From Pyrenopolyporus hunteri (lineage: Eukaryota > Ascomycota > Sordariomycetes > Xylariales > Hypoxylaceae), in NCBI GenBank assembly GCA_902806595.1, contig CADCXC010000004.1, forward strand, positions 3,224,001 to 3,288,000: DNA of 64,000 nucleotides. Reading direction: 5' to 3'. The notes below the pieces were generated by a model. It was not told where the DNA came from. It saw nothing but the letters and a program-made list of their open reading frames with translations, and made no database searches. The translations under genes and the position numbers were made by a program. Below are positions 47,101-57,068 of the stretch, one piece after another. How positions within the stretch are numbered: the first letter of the stretch is position 1; the number at the start of each line of letters is the position of its first letter.

Positions 47101-48618
47101 TACCAAATGCTGTCCCCGTGGCCACCGTCGAGGAGACTCCAAACCCCGAAGGAGTTGAAGCACCAAATGGGTTCGGTTGAGCTGGCTTGGGAGTCGTCGT
47201 ACCGATAGTGCTTACAACACTATCTTGAACAGCTGCGAGACCTGGATATGTAGTCCCTCCCCTAATGGATTCGGAATATACAATCCACCAAACGGAGAGT
47301 ACGCCCTCGGCGTTCAGAACCCAATAGCCCGGCAAGGGACCAGGAGATTCATCTAGCTCGTCGGCGGGTATAGGTTTGTAGACCTTTTCCCGGCTAGATA
47401 GGTCGAGGGCCGTACCAATTATTACCGGAGTATCCATATTATCACCCATAGGCAAAGTAGCCCGCTTAGAATCATCAGCCAACTCGGTAGTAGTAAAGAC
47501 ATTTGAAGGTCCGTTCGGGGCTAGAGGCGTTTTTGAACGCGTAAGAAGGCCAATGTCTTCTCTTGCTGTCGAAGAGCAAATAAGCAGATCTCGAAGATTC
47601 GGTGGGAAGTTGTGTAGCCGCATAATCGTGTGATGCGGCGTGCTGTCATTACCAAAGGGTTCTACGGGGTCACTGAGCTTCTGGAACTGGAAGTTCTGCT
47701 CCTGCCTCGTGATTAAATGGCACCTTGTCTGGGGAGGCTGTTCCGAAGTAGAGACGTGAAAAGCAAGAAACATGTCCTTCTCGAGCCAAACCAAAGACGA
47801 AACTAGGTAAGCGTTAGCATATAGAAGACTTGGCTAACTTAAACTGAGAACGTACCGAAGTAAGTTGCATCCAAATCCTGTGGCCTGGGGATTTCCGCTT
47901 TGATATCGCCTTCGGGTGTCATCTGTTGTATCGTACCGTTGCCAAGCCCAGCAATCAACTGTTTTCCTTTGTTGCTCCAAGCGACACAGCTAACTTGGTC
48001 TTTCAGCACATGGCCTTCGGATCGCGATACGAAATTACGTTCCTTCATGTTTGCCATTAGAAGCTTGCCTTCGCTAGTCACAACAGCGCATAGTTCGCCT
48101 TTGTCCGGGCAATGGTTTGGGACCAACGCCCTAAGTGATTCGCCATTCGTAGATAGCTCAAAGGCGGGCTGAGTCGAGCCTTGCTGCAAAGCTTGGACCT
48201 GATATACCGCCAATCCTCCGCCCTGTTCCGCTGATAGTATTAGATAGGCTTCGTCGGACGTAAAAGCGAGCTGGCATATTCGTATGGGCAGTGGCAACTT
48301 CAACGGGGGTTCGAAAGGACGGATCTCGCTATCGCCATCTTTGGGGCCATCGAACGCCTTCCGAACGCCTTCCGTGGAGGCTAACACGACACCGTCGGGA
48401 CCAGCGGCAGCGACAAGACCCTGTCGCGACGCGATGCTAAGAAGAGATGCATTATCGGCGGGAGGCGGAGACCACGGCGACGTCAAACGAAGCTTGGCAT
48501 CACCGGTTAGTGACAGGAAGCCGAGAGCTTCGGTCTGGATAACCTGAAGATCGGGCCCTTGGGAAACACTCCCAAGCCCACCAGCAGTATTTCCTACGTT
48601 TCCGAAACTAAAAGCCAT
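44159..48618 (-). CDS. NUP159: FG nucleoporin NUP159 (NUP214-type)
   Basis: Cytoplasmic-face nuclear pore protein that docks the helicase Dbp5 for mRNA export. Two exons, 48618-47856 and 47802-44159, give 1468 aa. The N-terminal beta-propeller region (about residues 1-390) starts MAFSFGNVGNTAGGLGSVSQ; the intron joins DATYF to VSSLVWLEKDMFLAFH. An FG-rich region follows (about 420-680) with FG repeats (FGASTPSGFG, GFASFGANN). A Pro/Ser-rich linker has repeated TxLPPDP-like units (APLPPDPVRNK, TPLPPDPIKQSK). The C-terminal third is predicted coiled coil (AEQAAQQSDLRREYAKFTKL; LTSMVEKRSGDIDVLENQM), where related proteins bind the Nup82 complex. The end is Ser/Arg-rich. Divergent from PUP1. Confidence 0.92.
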
Positions 48619-49495
48619 GATGATGGCAGGAAGAATGTTTAGTTCACGGAGAAATATTCATGGGATGGTTGCCGCCACATTGGTAAATATAGCTAGCTGC
48701 TTGGTAGCTTGGTAGCCGACACTGGGGCTGAGGCGAAGGATAGGCCCTCCCAAATTTTCCGGGATTCCTGAGCGTGGATAACCTTTCAGGCAAGCGGGCA
48801 CGTTTTCTCGGAGGGGGACATGCGATGGTATTTAAGAAGGGGCGGGGAGAGAAGATGCCAAAATGTGACCTGATACTTAACACCGGCGCGCGACGAAACT
48901 TGAAGCGAGCTCAACTTTTTGAGATGAGATACGCTTGCGAGTCGTTGATCATAGGTAGCTAGTACTGTACCTACAGTACTTATAAATGTATCCACATTCT
49001 CAATTTCGCGTACCCTTGTCACTGCATCTCAGACATCCAATACATACCTAGGTACCTACGTAGGTAGGTATATACCGTCCGATTGTTAGGTACCTTAGGT
49101 ACCTTAAGCTACCGGTAGCCGTATCTATGTGTACCTGCCTACATAGGTAGGTACGTACCTAGGTAGGTAACTGAAGTATTCGACAGGGGCATAGCTGGTA
49201 TGTACAGTGTTACTCCCCAGGCAGGCAGAACACGTGCACTGTAGGAAGGCAAGGTCCAGTGCAGGCAGCTAGTTCCTGGTCGTCATCCACCATGTTGTAC
49301 CCAATTCGCAAGCAAACGAATGCAGTTCTACCTTCATCGGTTACCTTAATGACAAACCCCAACAGCTTCTAAGTACCTAGCAATTCATATCTCCTTTCAC
49401 AATTCAACTCCAAACCACCCAACGTCGGGTCGCCTCGGATCTTAACGCATTTACCCATTCAGAGGAAACTACGCATCATCCATAAACCGGCCAGC
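48619..49495. promoter_or_regulatory. Shared upstream region of NUP159 and PUP1
   Basis: About 880 bp between divergent starts. A palindromic TAGG/CCTA cluster occupies 49045-49170. No recognised transcription-factor site; in particular no yeast-type PACE element was seen upstream of PUP1. Confidence 0.6.
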
Positions 49496-50385
49496 ATGCC
49501 TGGCTTCGATTTTTCGAATTACAACCGTAATGCGGCTTTGCACGCACGAGGCGTCCCTCTACCAAAGGCGACCAGCACAGGCACCACCATCGTCGGGTGC
49601 ATATTCGATGGCGGCGTTGTCGTTAGTTACATCCCGATATCGTCCCCATCTCTTCGCCGAGTGTGATATCACTAATGCGAAATTGACAACAGATTGCAGC
49701 CGATACCCGAGCGACGAGCGGCCCCATCGTCGCTGACAAGAACTGCGAGAAGCTGCACTATATCTCGCCTCAAATATGGTGCGCCGGCGCCGGTACCGCC
49801 GCCGATACGGAGTTCACCACCGCCCTCATCTCGTCCCAGCTCGAGCTGCACTCTCTTTCGACTGGCCGGAAACCCCGTGTCGTCACTTGCATGACTCTCC
49901 TTAAGCAGCATCTCTTCCGGCACCAAGGCTATATCGGAGCGTATCTAGTCGTCGCCGGTGTAGATCCCACGGGAACTCACCTCTTTACCGTACATGCTCA
50001 CGGTAGTACGGATAAGCTCCCGTATGTAACCATGGGCTCTGGTTCACTGGCAGCTATGTCCGTGTTTGAGTCGCAATGGAAACCGAACTGCACCAAAGAG
50101 GATGCCATGGAGCTCTGTTCGCAAGCCATTCAGGCCGGTATCTTCAACGATCTAGGATCAGGATCCAACGTCGACTTAGCCGTGATCACCGCAGACAAGA
50201 CGACATTGCACCGCGGCTTCGTCAAGCCAAACGAGCGTAGTCAAAAATTAAAGAATTACAAGTTCAAGCGAGGCACTACGGCGGTACTCAACGAGAAGAT
50301 TATCACCAAAGGCGAGATCGGAAAGTACGTTAGTGTGCAGGAGCTAGAATCGGCCGAAGGGGAGAGGATGGATGTTGATCCGTGA
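49496..50385 (+). CDS. PUP1: 20S proteasome subunit beta2 (trypsin-like activity)
   Basis: Two exons, 49496-49621 and 49693-50385, give 272 aa. A propeptide (MPGFDFSNYNRNAALHARG) ends at G29; autocatalytic cleavage would expose catalytic Thr30 in KATSTGTTIVG. Counting from Thr1, Asp17 and Lys33 of the active site are present in IAADTRATSGPIVADKN and the following CEKL. Other family blocks are IWCAGAGTAADTE, MLKQHLF-like LLKQHLFRHQGYIGAYLVVA, and GSGSLAAMSVFES. The C-terminal extension (KYKFKRGTTAVLNEKI in part) is the beta2 tail that wraps around beta3. The donor is GTTAGT. Everything needed for activity is intact. Confidence 0.95.
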
Positions 50386-51938
50386 AGGATGCAAATGCGT
50401 AGATGAATGGGACTTTGAATTTGATTCTCTGTACCCATAGGCTACGATAATATAAGGGCGTGCCTATTTTCCGCCGAGAAGGTCAATGAGTGTTCGATAT
50501 AGTAGTTGAGCGGGCTCTCACTAGATTTGTCTACGGCAAAGAGCTCTTCAAAGTATCAATCCGAGTACCACGACGTCGATATTCGTATGAGTAAGTCCTT
50601 CTCTTCTCAGCCGGCCGATTGAACGTTTGACCTAGCCTTCTAAGTTCCTAAGCGAATAGGGTTATAATCCTATCCTCTCACTCTCTGTCTCTCTCTTTTT
50701 TTTCTTTTTTTTTCTTTTTTTTTTTTGCTTAGGGTCGAATTTTTAGGTGCAATGTACAGCAAGTTCGTAATAGAAGTTCCCACGTGTAGGCCGTAGGTAT
50801 CCGTCAAGTACGGATATCATCATCCCCCAGGCCACCGGTATGCGAGTTGCAAAGAGGGAATATTGAAACTTAGAATTATACTCATACTACCTACATGTAG
50901 GTAGATATATTACCTAGGATACCTACATGTATTTGATTGCTTACTACATGTAGGGACGTACATATAGAAGTACTGAATTCGAGATCAATCTTCAACCGAA
51001 CACGGGCGTCAACATGCAAAGTAGATGTGCGGCCAAATCTTACATCGACCTCACGCACCTGCCTAAACAGTACTGGTAGGTAGTAACTCTGAATGGTAAG
51101 ATGGACTAAAATAGTGGGGAGCAGTTGCGGGAGGAATCTGCTCGTGGTAAAATAAATAAAAAGCAGGTATACTATAGTAAGGACTTAGGTAATCGCCCCG
51201 CCTCCGGAGCTACGCACCTAGAAATACAGGTACCGAAGGTATCTACATACACATAAGGTAGGTAGCCATTATTACCCTAACTCGATCTTTACCATGGCAT
51301 TACCTAGGTAGGTTGGTATGTGCATATGATATCATATCAAGTACCTAGCTACGTACAGACAATAAGCAGAGTAAACGGGCAAGATGGGTTCACCTAGGTG
51401 TGTGGCAGTAGGTACCTAGGTACTGCCCAGATATGTACCTACCTAAGTACATGTATGTAAATGCTTGGGTGGGTTTATACCTACCTAACTCGCTTTAGTA
51501 AACTGGGTAACTCATACACTCGCAGACGTAGGATCATCTCCGCAACCAACTTCGTCTTTGTCCCAGGATCAACATCGCAGACAACGAGGATGGCACGACC
51601 ACGCCCAGCCACCGTTCACTCGGCCCGGGGTATAAGCAGGGCTGCCCCGCAAGCAAAAAAGGGAAAAAAAAGAGAAAAACGGCTTCCAAAGCGTTCTAGA
51701 GCTTCCGAGTTTAGATAATGTTTACCCCAGCAGCTTACAGGTGGGTAGGGGTAAAGCTTGCCGCGGGACTCGAATCCCCCCATTAGCAGGAGTCTATAAA
51801 TTTACCTATGAGATGCTCGTAAGCTCCAACTCGTCGTTACGCGCTGAGTGATCCTGCGCTCCCATCCGGTTCGTGATACCATATGTCCCCGGTTTATCAT
51901 CGCACTATTGGCTTTGACGTGACAGTACGGACGACAAT
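50386..51938. other. Intergenic region upstream of the trehalase gene
   Basis: About 1.55 kb. It holds a pyrimidine tract (50685-50728), TAGG/CCTA clusters (50885-50935, 51160-51470) and an A-rich run (51656-51680). A weak tRNA B-box-like sequence lies near 51765-51785 without a fold. No gene is supported; an 85-codon open frame at 51461 has no family features. Confidence 0.55.
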
Positions 51939-54903
51939 ATGCTAGGCCCGCTACGCGTAACGGCAGCTTTGGCGCTCGCCTCATCTACCGTAGTCGACGG
52001 CCTCTACCAAAGTGGCTCGAGCTTCTCGCCGTGCGACTCACCTCTCTATTGCCGGGGCGATGTCTTAAAGCAGATCGAACTCGCCCGGCCCTTCTCTGAC
52101 TCCAAGACCTTTGTAGACCTGTAACTGTCGATATCCGTCAACCCCGACGTCGCGTCAGCTAATCAAAAACCAGGCCAACAAAGGCGCCTTTAGACGAGGT
52201 CCTCGCCGCCTTCGACAAGCTGTCCAAGCCGTTGAGCAACAACACCGAGCTCAACAACTTCCTATCAACCTATTTTGGCGAGGCCGGGTCAGAGTTGGCC
52301 CATGTTCCTAAGGACCAGCTACAGATTGATCCTGTATTCCTAGATGAGATCGACGATCCTGCGGTCAAGCAATTCGTATCAAAGGTCATTGACATATGGC
52401 CCGACCTGACTCGGACCTGTGAGCAACCTCTGTGAGGGGCCGGTCCTCAGTGGACGGCACCTCGTTCAGGATAATATACTAACATTCAGAATTATAGACG
52501 TTGGTGCTAGCAACTGCACAGGATGCATCAGCAGCTTCATTCCAGTCAACCGTACTTTTGTAGTTGCAGGCGGGCGGTTTAGGGAACCCTATTATTGGGA
52601 TTCGTTTTGGATCATAGAGGGGCTATTGAGAACTGGTGGTAGCTTCACTCAGATCTCAAGGTTAGCCATCTACCTATCCTCTACCTATCCTCTTCAGTAC
52701 CTGGCGCCGTTAACGCAGCTCTAGGAATATCATTGAAAATTTCCTCGATTTCGTCGATCAATTTGGATTTGTGCCTAACGGCGCACGCGTTTGGTATGGA
52801 TTTAAGACTTTTTGGTTTCCAACACCAAGCCCGACTCTTTTTTTCGTTTTGCTACTTGCCTACCTCATCCCCCATCCTCCCCCCGTCTTCCCCCCCTTTC
52901 CTCCCAATCCCCCTCTAGAACTATCGTGACATATAAACGCTAATTCACCCTTAGTACGTAACTTGGAATTCCGTATTTTTCTTCATCCGATACACTCTCA
53001 AGACCTACCTCTTAGAGATGTGGTCGCATAGTAAGAATCTATGACTTTGACGAGAAGGTTAACATAAGGCAGACTATTTGAATCGTTCCCAGCCGCCTCT
53101 TTTGACGCAGATGGTCAAGACTTATATTGATTATACCAATGACACGAGCCTCCTCGAACGCGCGCTGCCTCTGTTAGTAAAAGAGCATAACTTCTGGTTA
53201 GAGAACCGTACCGTCGCAATCACGTCGGGCGATAAAACATTTCATTTAGCACAGTAAGTAGTCTTCGGGAACTGAGTTTGACGTCCATCTAGTACATATT
53301 TTCCACGCTAAACGGGCACACATAGCTATGGAGTTCAGAATACTGAGCCACGACCGGAGGTGCGTATATTCTAATGGCGTAACACTGCCCTTTCATTTCA
53401 CATTCTTTCTGCGGGTTGCCCCTTTTTCCAGGAAATAGAGGCTTCTAAGTTTAGCAACTCCAGGCCGCCCCCCCAACCAAAAAAAAAAAAAAAAAAAAAA
53501 AAGGCTCTGTTACACATCCGAGACTAACGTGGATACGCAGTCATACCGCGAGGACTATATCACAGCGAACAACAAGTCCTACTATGCAGCCTCCGGCATC
53601 ATTTATCCTGAGTCACATTCCTTGAACGAAAGCGAGAAGGCCGAACTATACTCCAATCTCGCTTCAGGTGCCGAGTCAGGGTGGGACTACAATTCGCGCT
53701 TCATCGCCACCCCGTCCGATGCTGCTAACGATGTTTATTTCCCGCTGCGATCTCTTAATACCGCGAATATAGTCGGCGTCGACTTAAACTCGATATTGTA
53801 CGCCAATGAGATGGCCATTGCGAGATACTTGGATCAATCTGGAGACAATACGTTGGCTACCGAATTCGAGCAGATGGCTAGGAATCGCTCGGCGGCTATG
53901 TATGCGCTGATGTGGAATGATAAGTACATGAGCTACTTCGATTACAATCTAACGTCGGGTTCCCAAGACGTTTACGTGCCGTCGGACTCCGATACCACGC
54001 CGGCGCAGAAAGCGGATGCTCCCGAAGGTTACCAAGTGTTCTTTCACGTCGCTCAGTTTTATCCTTTCTGGTTAGGTGCGGCCCCTCCGCAACTCAAGGA
54101 CAATCCCCTGGCCGTAAAGCTCGCATTCAAGCGTGTTTCCGATCTCCTTTCCGAGAAGGCGGGAGGTGTCGCCGCTACCAATTTCTTGACTGGGCAGCAA
54201 TGGGATCAACCTAACGTTTGGCCACCGTTGATGTACGTCCTTATGAAAGGTCTTCTCCAAACACCCGCGACGTTCGGTAGCGAGGACCCCTATTACCTTG
54301 AAACACAGGATCTTTCCCTCAGGTTGGCGCAACGCTACTTGGACAGCACATTCTGTACGTGGCGCGCAACTGGCGGGTCTACTGATGAGACTCCCCAGCT
54401 AGAGGGATTCAGTCCAGAAGAGGTCGGAATCATGTTCGAGAAATGGTACGTATGGCAGCCTCCAAGATAGACGAATCCAGCCCTTCGTTTCTCGGATGAC
54501 GCATGATTTAGTTCTCAGTCAAAGCTAACCTAATTACAGTATGTCACCTACTTCCCACTCCTTATATGTCCATCGCACATTACCCTAAGGAATATCATAT
54601 GAGTGAATCCTCAGGCATAGTGGATATTAACTGCTGGTAGATGCTGATGATTCGACAAACGTCGCGGGCGGCGGAGGCGAGTATGAGGTCGTTGAGGGAT
54701 TCGGTTGGACAAACGGCGTATTGATCTGGGCGGTTGATACGTTCGCCAATAAGCTGAAGCGACCCGATTGCGGTGATTTGACAGCGGCAAACGTTAATCA
54801 GCCGGTGAAGAAAAGAGGGTTTCCCGGTCAACGTGCGGTTGAGTTATCCCCGTATGACGCCCGATGGATAGCAAAGTCTGGTCAGACTCCACGAAGGTTC
54901 TAA
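51939..54903 (+). CDS. Secreted GH37 alpha,alpha-trehalase
   Basis: Hydrolyses trehalose to two glucose. Coding segments: 51939-52120, 52174-52418, 52498-52660, 52725-52792, 53073-53253, 53326-53359, 53541-54444 and 54641-54903, total 2040 nt, 679 aa. A signal peptide is visible (VTAALALASSTVVDG), so it is probably extracellular or vacuolar. Signature 1 is at about residue 166 (AGGRFREPYYWDSF; Ala and Phe replace the usual Pro and Tyr). Signature 2, QWDQPNVWPP, is at about 511. Likely catalytic acid Asp340 (SGWDYNSRF) and base Glu606 (GGGGEYEVVEGFGWTNG) are present. Many N-glycosylation sequons fit secretion. Two junctions, after 52792 and after 54444, work only if the introns are twin introns; ordinary splicing creates TGA. 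Otherwise the frame is intact and family-like. Confidence 0.88.
52793..53072 (+). other. Candidate [D1,2] stwintron 1 in the trehalase gene
   Basis: The coding frame ends GTT T at 52792. Base 52793 (G) is taken as nucleotide 1 of the outer donor. An internal intron then runs 52794-52954 (GTATGG ... GCTAAT ... TTAG, 161 nt). After its removal the outer intron begins G+TACGTA, a strong GTACGT donor, and runs to a TTAACAT branch and CAG at 53072 (119 nt). The resumed exon (AC TAT TTG) restores VYYLNRSQPPL. Removing one intron from the GTATGG donor instead gives an in-frame TGA. Confidence 0.75.
53490..53503 (+). repeat. Poly-A tract inside trehalase intron 6 (core of a run of more than 20 A)
   Basis: An uninterrupted A run, about 24 bases from roughly 53479, sits inside the 181-nt intron 53360-53540. 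The intron is two to three times the usual length in this window. Confidence 0.7.
54445..54640 (+). other. Candidate [D1,2] stwintron 2 in the trehalase gene
   Basis: The exon ends GAG AAA T at 54444, and 54445 (G) is the first outer-donor base. The internal intron is 54446-54539 (GTACGT ... GCTAACC ... ACAG, 94 nt). The outer donor becomes G+TATGTC and the outer intron ends at a TATTAACTGC branch and TAG at 54640 (102 nt). The joined codon T+AT (Tyr) restores MFEKYADDSTNVAGG before the catalytic Glu segment. A single intron from 54446 would again give TGA. Confidence 0.75.
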
Positions 54904-55912
54904 GGCGGGCTTCATTCAGCCTCCGTCAAACCGGGTCCTTGATATATACCAGAGATGATTTATATAAATCATGGGCCTCGATATATAACACCATAACCTT
55001 GATGTATCAGATAATGGTAATATCATTACTCTAATCTCAACATGAGTGCGCCCAGATTAAGGCATATTAGACTCTGCACATGGCATCGCCCTCTAGACAT
55101 TTGCCTCTAGGGTCCGGCCTTCTCTTCACTAACCTAGGGCGAGTTAAGTGCTCCAGCCGCATTTATATCTATATCAGATAAGCTTACTGCGTAGTATGTC
55201 GGACTCTATATACCATATCGCTAGGGAGCAGGTGTACACAACAGAGATATGGGCGGTTCGGAGAGAGAGAGATATAGGGGAATGAAGGTTCTGCCGGCTA
55301 TAGCCCCTCGTAAATTATGTAGCTTTCTGTCAAGAAAGCCCATGAACTAAGAGTTCGTAAGGGTAGTACTTAGTGCATTTATTTTGCTGTCTGCATCCGT
55401 TAACGTGTTCTGTTTCAAATTAACGAAGCCATCCCCCGGAGTGTCTAATGCTTCTCCTCCTAAGTACGAGTTAATCTGCAAATATTAGTTAATCTGAAAT
55501 TGAATGAAGGAGAAATGCCAGGCTCCAGTCCAGAGGATGTCAAGGAGTTAAGTCAGGAGGTGCGTGATGGCTTGGGTAGATAGTTGGGTGATCCGTTCCT
55601 CGCATCAGCCACTTGGAGATCATGGAGAACCAGTGTGGGCAGGGCGGGTATCTCGCTTATGATGATCTAATGGATAACCTAGACTACAAGTAGGGCATAA
55701 TGTGAATGATATATAGGTACCTAGGTAGGTAAGCATTTGTATGTTGTGCTTTATGTTGCAATATGGTATCCTCTGAATAGGTACCTATCGAATAACGACT
55801 TGTTACCTGAGGGAACTGCTGTGTGCACAAAGTCCCGCTGGTATTATGTAGATGATTTTTATGTTAAGTGCTACTCCCCTGCGGCTACCGCAAATCCATC
55901 GCGGTAGGAAAC

Positions 55913-55946
<34 letters not shown>

Positions 55947-56887
55947 TAAGAAGAAGAAAAAGAACTCTGATCTCTGGCCTAAACAAATTTATTTGAGGAA
56001 CTGATTCAGTTCTTAACCGCCAGGGCACGGCTTTGCTAGACAGCGCATATCTAGGTAAATTTCAATACATTTATTCGGCGGCGGGGAGGCCGAGTCGTCA
56101 TTGACTTGTGAATAATGTGTTTGGAATTATATTCGTGAGACTTTGGTAGACTAGGAGATCGTAAGAGCCGGGTTCTTACAGTAGGCTTTATATTTCTATG
56201 CTATCTTGTAATTAATATCTATGACGAGGCTAAGACGACGACAACTATTCCGGTGCGTGCGGTAGAGTTGGTAGAGTTGCGGCTCTCGGGATCTCATGTA
56301 CTAGTGAGATTGCTTCTTCGAGCGAATTGGCCGAGGGATCTGCTGAAAACTTTCCAAATTGAAAACCTCGTAGGAATATCTATCTAAAATCTGGGGAACC
56401 GGTCGATCATAAGAGACGCCGTATCTGGTGAACGGGAAGATGATGCTTTTTGTATTGTACATATTGAATGGCGCCTATTAGCGACGCCCATTTTCCCTTG
56501 GGTGGCGGGGCTTAACCTCCGGCGCGACGGACGGGTCGGAGCCTTCTGTGTACGGCCGGAGTCAAGCAAATGGAGGTTAGATAAGTACATGTGCTCGATG
56601 GGCCGCAATGGGACCGTACAATACAAATTGTATCGTATTACGACTTTAGGTACTGTTATAATTACCCGCACTCCTTTACCTAGGTAGGTAGGTAGGTAGG
56701 GAAGTAGGTTAATTGTAGCTAAATTTGTTCGAACAGAAACTAAGGTTGGGTATATGTAAGTACTTAGGTAAGTAGGTAGGCACACGTTTAATACGTGTAT
56801 ATATACCATATATTTACATGCTATTTATTAAGTACTTACTTAGGTATGTAAGTACCGGATGCCCCATATATAGGTTTAAAATATACT
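54904..56887. other. Intergenic region between trehalase and the relic retroelement
   Basis: About 2 kb with no supportable gene. Contains a poly-A/AAG tract (55917-55965), a TAGG/CCTA site (55711-55730) and a dense cluster just before the AT-rich block (56685-56850). A 141-codon minus-strand open frame at 56384-56809 is repeat-translated (Tyr-Leu-Pro-Thr units) and not a gene. Confidence 0.55.
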
Positions 56888-57068
56888 TATAAATATTTAA
56901 TTACATAATTTAAACTTTATTATATAAAATATAAAAACGATATTCGTCGATTATTAAAATTTAAAAAAATTAAATAATTTATAATATTTATATTTTATTT
57001 ATAATTTAATTTTATATAAATATTAACGAGTTATAAACGTTATTAAAACGTAAAATTAATAATATATA
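56888..57068 (+). repeat. Left LTR of the relic retroelement
   Basis: Aligns without gaps to 62466-62646 over 181 nt. I count about 12 differences, all C/T or G/A. The left copy is the more mutated at its 3' end (TA instead of CA). Confidence 0.85.

Noticed and set aside
46581..47180. 199-codon plus-strand open frame
   Set aside because: It lies antisense to the FG-repeat region of NUP159; low-complexity coding DNA often leaves the opposite strand open.
51461..51718. 85-codon basic open frame upstream of trehalase
   Set aside because: It begins inside repeat DNA, is arginine/lysine-rich from A-rich sequence, and has no domain or splice context.
51765..51785. tRNA-like B box upstream of trehalase
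   Set aside because: No cloverleaf can be drawn around it.
53360..53540. Third stwintron in trehalase intron 6
   Set aside because: None of the donor-split arrangements I tried ([D1,2] to [D5,6]) gives an internal GT...AG followed by the right outer-donor bases; a single long intron is simpler.
51939..54903. Trehalase as a frameshifted pseudogene
   Set aside because: Two apparent one-base errors would be needed exactly at splice donors. All other exons are intact and family-like, and nested introns explain both junctions with good donor, branch and acceptor sites.
56384..56809. 141-codon minus-strand open frame
   Set aside because: Its PTYL-type repeats are translations of TAGG/CCTA DNA, and the remainder matches no family pattern.
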